Origin: GCA-002708315 sp963676635
GTDB taxonomy: Bacteria; Bacteroidota; Bacteroidia; Bacteroidales; F082
Length of the DNA: 64,000 bases
Assembly: GCA_963676635.1 (NCBI GenBank)
Contig: OY781105.1
Location: 2,728,001-2,792,000 of the forward strand
Direction: 5' to 3'
Below the pieces are notes generated by a model. It searched no databases. It was given only the letters and a program-made list of their open reading frames with translations, and was not told the origin of the DNA. A program made the position numbers and the translations under genes. This document shows positions 50,434 to 58,626 of the stretch, piece after piece. Position 1 is the stretch's first letter. Every line of letters begins with the position of its first letter.

Positions 50434-51393
50434 ATGGATAGTATCTGCCAAAGAATAAAAATGAAACTAATACAATGCACTATGTTTAATAAGTTAATTG
50501 CTGCGATTTTACCACTGATGCCTCAGGGGTTGGTTTGGATCTTTTCTAAGAGATATATAGCAGGAAAAACACTTGATCAGGCTGTTAAGATTGCCCAAAA
50601 GCTAAACTCCGAAGGAAATGTTGTTACTATCGACTTACTGGGTGAGTTTATTACTGATATGGGTCAGGCTAAAACTAATAAGGAAGAGTATCTGAATATT
50701 ATTGATACTGTTGAAAAAACTGACGTTAAAGGAAATTATTCACTGAAGCCTACTATGTTCGGACTGCTTATCGATAAGGATGAGTGCTATAATAATGTAC
50801 GTGAAATTGTTGCTAAGGCTGCTTCTTATGATAATTTCGTGCGTGTTGATATGGAAGATTCACAATGTGTTGATCTGGAGATTGAGCTCTTCAGGAAATT
50901 AAAGCATGAATTTCCTGAAAATGTAGGACTGGTATTACAAGCATATATGCGTCGTACTTTAAGCGATATTGGTGATATGCTTGATCTTAATACAAAGGAT
51001 GTTCCTGTTAATTACAGATTGTGTAAGGGTATTTATGTTGAGCCTAAAGAGATTGCTTATAAGAAGTATGAAGAAATTAATGAACATTATCTGGAGGATC
51101 TTGAGTATATGTTCAAAAATAAGATTTATGCTGCTATTGCTACTCATGATGAGAAACTTGTTAATGGTGCTTATAAGCTTATTGAAAAATATAAAGTTCC
51201 TGAAAATATGTTTGAATTCCAGATGCTTTATGGTGTAACACCTGGATTGCGTAAATCTATTCTCGATAAGGGTTATAAAATGCGTATTTATACGCCTTTT
51301 GGTAAAGATTGGTTTGCCTATTCAACGCGTCGTCTTAAAGAAAACCCTAAGATGGCTCAGGATATTATTAAGGCCTTGTTTGTTAAAGGATGA
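50434..51393 (+). CDS. Proline dehydrogenase (monofunctional)
   Basis: This flavoenzyme oxidises proline to 1-pyrroline-5-carboxylate. The 319 residues keep the PRODH barrel motifs: RVDMEDSQCVDLEIELF, VLQAYMRRTLSDIGDML, YRLCKGIYVEP, AIATHDEKLV, EFQMLYGV and the C-terminal YSTRRLKENP. No P5C dehydrogenase domain is fused. The start may be ATG 50434, 50461 or 50482; I use the first because it follows the promoter at a reasonable distance. The divergent 1077-residue dehydrogenase shares the 208-bp promoter region. The two could form one proline/hydroxyproline catabolic function. Confidence 0.93.
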   Translation: MDSICQRIKMKLIQCTMFNKLIAAILPLMPQGLVWIFSKRYIAGKTLDQAVKIAQKLNSEGNVVTIDLLGEFITDMGQAKTNKEEYLNIIDTVEKTDVKGNYSLKPTMFGLLIDKDECYNNVREIVAKAASYDNFVRVDMEDSQCVDLEIELFRKLKHEFPENVGLVLQAYMRRTLSDIGDMLDLNTKDVPVNYRLCKGIYVEPKEIAYKKYEEINEHYLEDLEYMFKNKIYAAIATHDEKLVNGAYKLIEKYKVPENMFEFQMLYGVTPGLRKSILDKGYKMRIYTPFGKDWFAYSTRRLKENPKMAQDIIKALFVKG

Positions 51394-51417
51394 TTGGAAG
51401 TTCAATGTTGGGATTTC

Positions 51418-53037
51418 CTAATCCTTCTTTTCTATCTCATACACTGATCTGTTAAAGGTAGTGTCGATGCTGTGGTATATGGGATAAAACCCTTTTTCGT
51501 CAAGAACATTCCTGCCTACATAGGCTTTGAACAGGGTGCTTATCTTTTCTTTTGATAAGGCTGTTTTTACTGCTGTGCTCTCTATTCCTTTGTCTTTTGC
51601 ATACTCAACAAGATCCTTATAATCATTGTTGCTCATAGAAAACTCTCTGTCAAAGGAGTCAAAATCTTTAAAGCTGTTCAGATATGGTCTGTTTTTATCT
51701 GTATAGTCGAAGGCAAATTGGTAAATAAGCCCTTTGTTAGCCAGTATATTATAATATGTATGAATGGTGTCTGTTATTAGCGGTACATAAATATCGGGCA
51801 TAATACCACCACCGCCGTATACAACTTTCCCTTTAGGTGTATAGTATTTTAATGAGTCGTTGAATTCAATACTGTCTTTGCTGTACATTTCACCATCGAG
51901 ATAACGTTCATAATAATCTTCGTAATAGCTTTCTTTATCACCGTTTTCATAAGGTCGTTGAATACACCTGCCGGTAGGAGTGTGGTATCTGGCAACAGTT
52001 ATCCTGATAGCGGAGCCATCGGGCAGACTTATTTGTTCTTGTACTAAACCTTTGCCAAAGGAGCGGCGTCCTATTATTAGTCCTTTATCATTATCTTGTA
52101 AAGCTCCTGCCACAATCTCTGAAGCTGAAGCTGAGTTTTCATCTATAATAACGGCAACATTAATATCTTCCAGTTCTCCTTTGCTGGTGGCGAAGGCATG
52201 ACGTCGTGGACGGTTTTTACCTTCTGTGTATACTATCTGTTTGCCTTCTTTTAGAAATTCATCACTGATTTCAATGGCTGCTGGTAGTAGTCCGCCCGGA
52301 TTGCCCCTGAGATCAAGAATTAGATTGTCCATACCTTCTGACTTCAGTTCTTTTGCTGCTTTAAGAAATTCATCATATGTTGTGGCAGAAAACTTATTCA
52401 GCTTTATGTATCCGGTATTATCATTTACCATATAGGCTATATCCAGACTAAAGTTGGGTATAACATCACGGGTAATGGTGAAGTCGATGAGCTTTGGCAC
52501 GCCCCTGCGAAATACTGATACATTTACTTTTGTGCCTTTCTTCCCTTTAAGGAGATGCATGGCATCGTTGGTGGTAAGCTTTACTCCTGCTATGAGTGAA
52601 TCGTTTACTTTTACAATCCTGTCGCCTGCCATTAGCCCTACCTTTTCTGATGGTCCTCCGGGAATAGGATTGATAACTGTTATAGTGTCTTTCTCTATCC
52701 TGAATGAGATGCCGATGCCCTCAAAGCTGCCCACAAGTGGGTCGTTTACTGCATCAAATTCTTCTTTTGTTATATAAATAGAGTGGGGGTCAAGGTCCTT
52801 TAGCATTCCTTCTATTGCATCGGTTTCAAGAACATCTTTATTAACGGTATCAACATAATCATTAATGATGTAGTCCACAACGTCGCTTAGTTTGCTGTAT
52901 GTATTGTTTCTTGTGGGAATAAGATTTCCTGTTACTTGTTTGCCGGAGGAAAGAAATGTTCCCAGCCATATGCCTGCTACCAGTACTATTGCAAAAGTGA
53001 TGGGTAGATATATTTGAAGTTTTGTGTTTTTATTCAT
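51418..53037 (-). CDS. Carboxyl-terminal processing peptidase (S41, CtpA type)
   Basis: This periplasmic serine protease has 539 residues. An N-terminal signal anchor (LQIYLPITFAIVLVAGIWLGTFL) is followed by a helical lead (SDVVDYIINDYVD, DPHSIYITKEEFD), a PDZ domain (GIGISFRIEKDTITVINPIPGGPSEKVGLMAGDRIV) and the S41 core. The catalytic Ser is in ENSASASEIVAGAL and the Lys in RRSFGKGLVQ. A C-terminal extension (about 400-539) follows. ATG 53037 is chosen; a TTG nine bases upstream is in frame. It converges on proline dehydrogenase with a short intergenic region. Confidence 0.93.
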   Translation of the reverse strand: MNKNTKLQIYLPITFAIVLVAGIWLGTFLSSGKQVTGNLIPTRNNTYSKLSDVVDYIINDYVDTVNKDVLETDAIEGMLKDLDPHSIYITKEEFDAVNDPLVGSFEGIGISFRIEKDTITVINPIPGGPSEKVGLMAGDRIVKVNDSLIAGVKLTTNDAMHLLKGKKGTKVNVSVFRRGVPKLIDFTITRDVIPNFSLDIAYMVNDNTGYIKLNKFSATTYDEFLKAAKELKSEGMDNLILDLRGNPGGLLPAAIEISDEFLKEGKQIVYTEGKNRPRRHAFATSKGELEDINVAVIIDENSASASEIVAGALQDNDKGLIIGRRSFGKGLVQEQISLPDGSAIRITVARYHTPTGRCIQRPYENGDKESYYEDYYERYLDGEMYSKDSIEFNDSLKYYTPKGKVVYGGGGIMPDIYVPLITDTIHTYYNILANKGLIYQFAFDYTDKNRPYLNSFKDFDSFDREFSMSNNDYKDLVEYAKDKGIESTAVKTALSKEKISTLFKAYVGRNVLDEKGFYPIYHSIDTTFNRSVYEIEKKD

Positions 53038-53274
53038 TCTTAACAATTTTCTACAAAAATAGTTAAGTTAGTTTAATGTTCAATGTTTAAGTTTAAGGTT
53101 CAAAGTTAAAGTGTAAGGTTTGAGAGCTTGTTGTGGAATTGGTTTTCCGTTCGTTTTCAGACGGTATTGTATCAATAGCGTACAATTTATAATATGTAAA
53201 AACATTGTTTGATTTTGTAAATCAAAGTAATACAATTACATAGCGATCATGGCATGGTGTTGGCGTTCTTAATT

Positions 53275-53652
53275 ATGAAACGTCTACTAATTACTACTAC
53301 AATGAAATCAGGAATCGCAACCATTCTGATAGCATTGAGTATGCTGCTAACATCCAGCACCTTTGCTATCGGTCCTCCGCCCTACCAGGCCGAGGCTCAA
53401 AAAGCAGTATCACAGCTACTGCAGGAAGAACTTGAATACCCTGATTTTGCTCTTAAACAGCAATTTCAGTGTTGTGTGCTTGTCAGTTTAAAGATAAATA
53501 CTGACGGATCTTTTTCTGTTGAATGTTTAAACTGTGTTAACGATAAGATGAAAACACATGTTAAGAAAGAGATTGAAGAAATCTATATGAAGGATTTCAG
53601 TAAGTATTCAGGATGCACTATAAATCTGAAAATTAAGTACAAACTTATATGA
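53275..53652 (+). CDS. Small exported protein, TonB C-terminal-like
   Basis: The 125 residues begin with a signal peptide (SGIATILIALSMLLTSSTFA). A C-terminal strand-helix-strand fold includes FQCCVLVSLKINTDGSFSVECLNCVNDKMKTHVKKEIEEIYMKDFSKYSG. The V-x-V-x-F/L-x-I-x-x-D-G pattern is the TonB C-terminal or energy-transducer motif common in Bacteroidetes. Four Cys (two pairs) could form disulfides. Start choice is uncertain: ATG 53254, 53275 or 53302 all precede the signal peptide. No membrane anchor besides the signal peptide is seen, so it is likely a soluble periplasmic protein. Confidence 0.65.
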   Translation: MKRLLITTTMKSGIATILIALSMLLTSSTFAIGPPPYQAEAQKAVSQLLQEELEYPDFALKQQFQCCVLVSLKINTDGSFSVECLNCVNDKMKTHVKKEIEEIYMKDFSKYSGCTINLKIKYKLI

Positions 53653-53784
53653 GAGTATCTGTTTGTAAAGATTGACGAATAACGACCTGAGGGTATACCC
53701 TGCTTTGTTAATCAATTAGTGTTTAACCAGTTTTTGTCTATAGTCTCCCACTGAATCATGAGGGACATTATGGACAAATACCGA

Positions 53785-54501
53785 TTAATTACCAATATTT
53801 GTAAAAACATTCTGGACATCTTCGTCATCTTCGATTTTGTCCAGCATTTTGTAAATTTCTTCTAATTGTTCTTCTGTGAATTCCACAGGTGAGGTCGGTA
53901 TACGCTGAAGTTCGGCTTTCTCTGTTTCAATGCCCATATCTTCAAGACCTTTTGATAGAGTGCCGTAGTTTGTATAATCAGCATAAACTCTTACTATACC
54001 TTCTTCCAGCTCTTCGATATCTTCAAGACCAGCATCAATAAGTTCGAGCTCCATTTCTTCAAGGTCTGTGCTTTCATTTTTCTTAAATTCAAACACAGCT
54101 TTTCTGTTAAACATAAACTCCAGTGAACCTGATGGAACAAATGAACCACCGCTTTTGTTAAAGTACGACTTAACATTGGCAACGGTACGTGTGGTGTTGT
54201 CAGTAGCGCATTCTACAAAAACGAGTACTCCGTGAGGACCTTTCCCTTCATAATGTACTTCCACAAGTGAGTCGGCATCTTTACCAGAGGCTCTTTTAAT
54301 AGCAGCATCTATATTATCCTTGGGCATATTCTGCGCTTTGGCAGCTTGTATTGCAGTACGCAGCTTGGCATTCAGCTCCGGATCGGGGCCGCCTTCTTTA
54401 GCAGCCAGTGTAATTGTTTTACCTAACCTTGGGAATATCTTTGACATTTGTCCCCAACGTTTCATCTTCGCAGCCTTACGGTATTCAAACGCTCGTCCCA
54501 T
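53785..54501 (-). CDS. yebC: YebC/PmpR-family protein
   Basis: This DUF28 protein (238 residues) has the YebC start GRAFEYRKAAKMKRW and motifs AAKEGGPDPELNAKLRTAI, KAQNMPKDNIDAAIKRASG, YEGKGPHGVLVFVECATDN and FMFNRKAVFEF. The family is known as transcription regulators and, more recently, as ribosome-associated factors acting on proline-rich translation. The start at 54501 is chosen because the conserved first residues begin there and a promoter -7 element (54537-54544) lies upstream. It has no obvious operon partner. Confidence 0.95.
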   Translation of the reverse strand: MGRAFEYRKAAKMKRWGQMSKIFPRLGKTITLAAKEGGPDPELNAKLRTAIQAAKAQNMPKDNIDAAIKRASGKDADSLVEVHYEGKGPHGVLVFVECATDNTTRTVANVKSYFNKSGGSFVPSGSLEFMFNRKAVFEFKKNESTDLEEMELELIDAGLEDIEELEEGIVRVYADYTNYGTLSKGLEDMGIETEKAELQRIPTSPVEFTEEQLEEIYKMLDKIEDDEDVQNVFTNIGN

Positions 54502-54536
54502 AATATGTATTTTTTTCTTTTTTATATTTAGTGATG

Positions 54537-54544
54537 CAAAAATA
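54537..54544 (-). promoter_or_regulatory. -7 promoter element of yebC
   Basis: The minus strand reads TATTTTTG, an exact TAnnTTTG match, 35 bp before ATG 54501. It lies inside the longer frame from 54555, excluding that start. Confidence 0.6.
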
Positions 54545-54704
54545 GTAAATATCATTGTTTGTTTGTTGTATGGTTTGATTGTTTTAGACTTAAACGATGA
54601 AATTATAGTGTTTTTTATGAGAAGAAATAAATGATTTCGTTTACCAGTACTTCTTGCAAAAATAATTTATCTTTATGCCCTTATGATTTAGACAAGACTT
54701 GCTG

Positions 54705-54869
54705 TTAATCTACTAAGGACTAAATAAGAATCTAACCATGGATAAAATAAATTCTAACCATGGATAGAATATAATCTAACCATGGATAGAATATAATTTA
54801 ACCATGGATAGAATTTGTCCAACTCAAATAAGCAATAGAATTTTAATATGAAATGATATATTATTTAAC
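54705..54869 (+). repeat. Repeat element B: four cores at exact 22-bp period plus conserved tail, upstream of the HU-related gene
   Basis: TAACCATGGATA occurs at 54733, 54755, 54777 and 54799, four identical copies exactly 22 bp apart; CCATGG is palindromic and the outer TCTA/TAGA bases extend the symmetry. The spacers are AAATAAATTC, GAATATAATC and GAATATAATT, similar in layout to those of element A. Upstream TTAATCTACTAAGGAC (54705-54720) resembles the flanking repeats of element A. The tail ends in ATTATTTAAC at 54860-54869, 49 bases after the last core, exactly as in element A. The HU-related gene starts 20 bp later. The rest of 54556-54704 contains no gene. Confidence 0.85.
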
Positions 54870-54889
54870 CTTATAAAAAGTTAGTTATT

Positions 54890-55276
54890 ATGCCTTTAAA
54901 ATACAAAGTTGTAAGTACGGTAAAACCATATAGTGCTGATAAGAATAACCGCATTTACTTTCCCAGACTATGTGGAGAGAACCAGGTTGATTTGGATTAT
55001 ATTGTAAAAATGCTCACAATAAGATCAACCGCTAGTCCGGGGGATGTTTATTTAGTAATACAAGGTCTTGTTGAACTAATTCCTGAGTTGTTGGCTGATG
55101 GTCATACAGTGAAGCTCAATGACCTTGGTATCTTTAGGCTTCATGCAAGGTCAGTTTCATCATTGAGTCCTGATAAAGTCAGCAGGAAAAATATTAAGCA
55201 ATTGCACTTGAGTTTTATACCTGACAAAGGAATAAGAAAGAAACTTGAAGAAATTGATATTACAAAAGTCAAATAG
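54890..55276 (+). CDS. HU-related DNA-binding protein (TIGR01201-like, HU-HIG)
   Basis: The 128-residue protein starts with PLKYKVVSTVKPYSADKNNRIYFPRL, the opening of the Bacteroidetes HU-related family. It has the HU-like dimer core and arms (DLDYIVKMLTIRSTASPGDVYLVIQGLVELIPELLADGHTVKLNDLGIFRLHA). The last part includes KNIKQLHLSFIPDKGIRKKLEEI. It probably binds or bends DNA as a dimer. It lies 20 bp after the tail of a 22-bp-period palindromic array, the closest gene to that element. No -7 element fits TAnnTTTG in the short leader. The family is multi-copy in the phylum. Confidence 0.88.
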   Translation: MPLKYKVVSTVKPYSADKNNRIYFPRLCGENQVDLDYIVKMLTIRSTASPGDVYLVIQGLVELIPELLADGHTVKLNDLGIFRLHARSVSSLSPDKVSRKNIKQLHLSFIPDKGIRKKLEEIDITKVK

Positions 55277-55386
55277 GCATATACCATTATTTAATCTATT
55301 TTCTTTTTCGGTGGGAAACAGTTTCAACTATGAATACCTTTGTCCTCTAAACAATTATTACTACTTTTACGCGATATTTACTTAAA

Positions 55387-57855
55387 ATGGAATTATTTAA
55401 TAACCCACAATTAAAGCTGGCTTTTAACTTTATTCAGTTAACCGGCACTAATGTTTTCCTTACGGGCAAAGCCGGTACAGGTAAAACTACCTTTTTACAT
55501 AATCTTAAAAATACCACTACTAAAAGGATGATAGTTGTTGCTCCAACTGGTGTTGCTGCTATTAACGCAGGAGGGGTGACAATACATTCGTTTTTTCAGA
55601 TTGGTTTCGGGCCTCAGGTGCCCGGTGCTATTCAGTCGGGCGAGGCTCAGAAGCATAAACGTTTCAGCAAGAATAAAATTAACCTGATTCGTAGTCTGGA
55701 TTTGCTTGTAATTGACGAAATAAGTATGGTAAGAGCAGACCTTCTGGATGCCATAGATACTACAATTCGCCGCTTTAAACGCAATAATAAGCCTTTTGGT
55801 GGTGTGCAGTTGTTGATGATTGGTGATTTGCAGCAGCTTGCTCCTGTTGTTAAAGACGATGAATGGTCGCTGCTTAAAAGTTATTATGACACTCCTTTTT
55901 TCTTCGGAAGTAATGCATTGAAACAAACAAAGTTTCAGGGTATTGAATTAACAGAAGTATTCCGCCAGAGCGATCAAAAGTTTATTGATATTCTTAATAA
56001 AGTCCGTGAAAACAGGATTGATAATGATGTTCTTTCAACTTTGAACAGCAGATATATTCATGGCTTCGACGGGGATGAAAAAGGATATATAACTCTTACA
56101 ACTCACAACGCTTACGCTGATAACAAAAATCTGCATAAGCTTTCTCAGCTATTTGAAAAGGAGTATAAGTTTGATGCAGAGGTAGAGGGTAACTTCCCGG
56201 AGTTTAATTATCCAACGGAGGAGAAGCTTATCCTGAAAAAAGGAGCACAGGTGATGTTTATTAAAAATGATCCTACTCCTGAGAAGCTCTATTATAATGG
56301 TAAAATAGGTGTTATTACTGATATTGACAGTAGAAGTGTTGAAGTAACATGTGAGGGTGATGATGAGCCAATATCGGTGAGTAAAATAACGTGGGAGAAG
56401 ATAAAATACAATCTTGATAAAGACACCAAAGAAATAAGCGAAAGCATTGAAGGTAAGTTTACACAGATACCGTTAAAGCTTGCATGGGCGATAACAATCC
56501 ATAAGAGCCAAGGTCTCACATTTGAGCGTGCTATTATTGACGCTAACGCAGCTTTTGCCCATGGCCAGGTGTATGTGGCATTAAGTCGTTGTAAAACGCT
56601 GGAAGGAATGGTACTTAGCTCCAGAATAACTACCACAGGAGTGAAAAGTGATAATACCATTACTGAGTTCAGCAGTGATGTGGAGAGAAATCAACCCGAT
56701 GAAGAAACACTACTGGCTTCTAAAAGGGAATATGAGCATCAGCTGTTGCTCGATCTGTTCGACTTTAATGCTCTGACAAAACAATTGTGGTATTTGCGAA
56801 GGCAGTGTCGTGAAAACAAAAATGTGATTACTAACAATGCTATTAATGATTATCAGAATGCTGCTGATTTGTTTACTTCTACAGTTGATGAGGTTGGTGT
56901 TAAGTTTCAGCGACAGCTGGATGTTCTTTATGCCGACGATAATAGTAGCAGTATTATTCAGGAAAGAATACAAAAAGGGGCGTCTTATTTTCTTGAGAAA
57001 ACAGAAGGGATAATAATAGAGGATCTGCGTTCTTTTGCTCCGGAAACCGACAATAAGGCTATACGGGATAATATAAATAAAGCTGTTGATAAGCTTAATG
57101 AGGATTTTCTGCTAAAGAAAGGATGTTTGGAGTCCGTTAAAGAAGGATTTGAAATCGAGAAGTATTTAAAAGATAGAGCAATGGCAACGTTGGCCGACTT
57201 TGGAAAGCCAAAACGTAAGAAAAAGGAAAAGCCCTATTTTGGTGATACTACAACAGATAATCAGGAACTATATCGTGTACTTAAAGCCTGGAGAGATGCC
57301 ACTGCTGCAGATAGAGGTATGGAGTTGTATAAGGTGATACAGCTAAGTTCCATTAGCGGTATTTGTGAAACACTTCCCACAAGGCCTGAAACTCTTAAAC
57401 GTATAAGGGGAATAGGTCCTGTTAAAATGGACATGTTTGCCGAAGAGCTTCTGGAAATAATTAATGATTATGTGGGTGAGTATGATATAGATGAAGAGTA
57501 TCTTAATCTTACAGAAGGGTTGAAGAAGGTTAAAAAGCCCAAATCCGATAAGCCAGACACCAGAAAGATTAGTTTTGATATGTATAAATCTGGTAAAAGC
57601 ATTGAGCAGATTGCTGAGGAGCGTGGCTTTGTAACAACAACAATAGAAGGCCATCTGGGAAAATATATTGCTTCTGGCGATATTAAAATTGAAGAACTTT
57701 TAGAACAAGATGTTATTTCAGAGATCGTTAATTATATTGAAAGCAAGGACAGAGATGTTTCAATTCCGGAGATAAAGAATGTTCTGGGAGAAGATATATC
57801 ATACTCCGCCATCAGGTTTGTACTGAACCATCTGAAATACGTTTCACAGCAATAA
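55387..57855 (+). CDS. PIF1-like SF1 helicase with HRDC and helix-turn-helix tail
   Basis: The 822-residue ATP-dependent DNA helicase begins with Walker A GKAGTGKTTFLHNLK (about 27-41). Motifs Ia-III follow: VVAPTGVAAINAGGVTIHSFF, VIDEISMVRADLLD, and MIGDLQQLAPV. Motifs IV-VI are present: ELTEVFRQSDQKFIDILNKVRENR, and IHKSQGLTFERAIID with YVALSRCK. After the motor a linker leads to an HRDC domain (about 620-700, LYRVLKAWRDATAAD...LKRIRGIGPVKMDMFAEELL) and a RecQ-type winged HTH_40 tail (about 725-822). This domain combination is typical of Bacteroidetes. It probably acts in replication restart or repair. No partner gene is adjacent. Confidence 0.9.
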   Translation: MELFNNPQLKLAFNFIQLTGTNVFLTGKAGTGKTTFLHNLKNTTTKRMIVVAPTGVAAINAGGVTIHSFFQIGFGPQVPGAIQSGEAQKHKRFSKNKINLIRSLDLLVIDEISMVRADLLDAIDTTIRRFKRNNKPFGGVQLLMIGDLQQLAPVVKDDEWSLLKSYYDTPFFFGSNALKQTKFQGIELTEVFRQSDQKFIDILNKVRENRIDNDVLSTLNSRYIHGFDGDEKGYITLTTHNAYADNKNLHKLSQLFEKEYKFDAEVEGNFPEFNYPTEEKLILKKGAQVMFIKNDPTPEKLYYNGKIGVITDIDSRSVEVTCEGDDEPISVSKITWEKIKYNLDKDTKEISESIEGKFTQIPLKLAWAITIHKSQGLTFERAIIDANAAFAHGQVYVALSRCKTLEGMVLSSRITTTGVKSDNTITEFSSDVERNQPDEETLLASKREYEHQLLLDLFDFNALTKQLWYLRRQCRENKNVITNNAINDYQNAADLFTSTVDEVGVKFQRQLDVLYADDNSSSIIQERIQKGASYFLEKTEGIIIEDLRSFAPETDNKAIRDNINKAVDKLNEDFLLKKGCLESVKEGFEIEKYLKDRAMATLADFGKPKRKKKEKPYFGDTTTDNQELYRVLKAWRDATAADRGMELYKVIQLSSISGICETLPTRPETLKRIRGIGPVKMDMFAEELLEIINDYVGEYDIDEEYLNLTEGLKKVKKPKSDKPDTRKISFDMYKSGKSIEQIAEERGFVTTTIEGHLGKYIASGDIKIEELLEQDVISEIVNYIESKDRDVSIPEIKNVLGEDISYSAIRFVLNHLKYVSQQ

Positions 57856-58010
57856 GTTTTGAGTTATAAGTTTTAAGTTATGAGTTATAATAGGAGCATT
57901 GTTGCTGAAAAGTCATATAGGTTTTCATTACAAATAATAGAACTATATAAGGCTCTTACAATTAACAATAAGGAGTATGTTCTTTCAAGGCAGATTCTAA
58001 GGTGTGGGAC
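57852..58010 (+). repeat. 159-bp direct duplication, copy 1
   Basis: This segment holds the 5' part of the four-helix-bundle gene and its short upstream repeat, and appears again without change at 58285-58443, 433 bp downstream. Confidence 0.85.
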
Positions 58011-58236
58011 ATCAATTGGAGCTAATGTAGAAGAAGGCAGGGCAGCAATTTCAAGAAAAGATTTTATTTCAAAAAATTCAATAGCTCTGAAAGAAGCACG
58101 TGAAACACATTATTGGTTAAGATTATTGAGAGATACTAATTTTTTACCAATAGACTTCATTAAATTAATTGATGATTGTTATGAGTTGATAAAAATACTA
58201 ACTTCAATTGTAAAAACAACACAGAGCAGATTATAA
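57880..58236 (+). CDS. Four-helix-bundle protein (IVP / S23-like)
   Basis: The 118 residues match the four-helix-bundle proteins known from 23S rRNA intervening sequences (IVP, also called S23-type). The motifs include YNRSIVAEKSYRFSLQIIELYKAL, RQILRCGTSIGANVEEGRAAISRKDFISK, and a C-terminal ALKEARETHYWLRLLRD. Here it is not inside an rRNA. The function of stand-alone copies is unknown. It is flanked by tandem AGTTATAAGTTTTG repeats and its first 131 bp are duplicated 433 bp downstream as a truncated copy. It begins 24 bp after the helicase stop. Confidence 0.85.
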   Translation: MSYNRSIVAEKSYRFSLQIIELYKALTINNKEYVLSRQILRCGTSIGANVEEGRAAISRKDFISKNSIALKEARETHYWLRLLRDTNFLPIDFIKLIDDCYELIKILTSIVKTTQSRL

Positions 58237-58240
58237 TAAG

Positions 58241-58312
58241 TTATAAGTTTTGAGTTATAAGTTTTGAGTTATAAGTTTTGGGTTATAAGTTTTGAGTTAT
58301 AAGTTTTAAGTT
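58241..58312 (+). repeat. Tandem repeat of a 14- to 15-bp AGTTATAAGTTTTG unit
   Basis: The unit AGTTATAAGTTTTG occurs about five times in tandem with small changes (one copy reads GGTTATAAG). Copies also precede the four-helix-bundle gene (57853-57879). The same motif in inverted orientation lies at 58462-58495 and 58580-58626. Confidence 0.8.
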
Positions 58313-58443
58313 ATGAGTTATAATAGGAGCATTGTTGCTGAAAAGTCATATAGGTTTTCATTACAAATAATAGAACTATATAAGGCTCTTACAATTAACA
58401 ATAAGGAGTATGTTCTTTCAAGGCAGATTCTAAGGTGTGGGAC
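58285..58443 (+). repeat. 159-bp direct duplication, copy 2
   Basis: Second copy of the 57852-58010 sequence. After its last base the sequence departs abruptly into GTTTTGACGAAGG. Confidence 0.85.
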
Positions 58444-58451
58444 GTTTTGAC
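58313..58451 (+). pseudogene. Truncated copy of the four-helix-bundle (IVP) gene
   Basis: The first 43 codons equal the intact gene at 57880, ending at RCGT. The reading then changes to a Phe codon and TGA, so the last three helices are missing. It arose from the 159-bp duplication and is not expected to be functional. Confidence 0.85.
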
Positions 58452-58494
58452 GAAGGTCTGGCAACTTATAACTTAAAACTTAAAACCCATAATT

Positions 58495-58528
58495 TAAAAA
58501 ATGGGCTGCCGAAGTAATCCGGCAGCCC
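58495..58528 (-). terminator. Terminator of amt
   Basis: GGGCTGCCG (58503-58511) pairs perfectly with CGGCAGCCC (58520-58528), with A-run 58495-58500 giving the T-tract on the minus strand. It is about 100 bp after the amt stop, with repeat DNA between. Confidence 0.8.
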
Positions 58529-58626
58529 TGCTAATAATTATCCAAAAGGCAATATATATAATAAAATTGGTTTACTAAAATAAGTTATGAGTTAAAATAT
58601 ATAACCCATAACTTAACTCAAAACTA

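Noticed and set aside
57880..58236. 23S rRNA intervening sequence
   Set aside because: The encoded protein is IVP-like, but no rRNA sequence surrounds it.
58241..58312. Tandem AGTTATAAGTTTTG repeats as a CRISPR or telomere-like array
   Set aside because: Contiguous units without spacers; low-complexity repeat of the kind seen between genes in this phylum.
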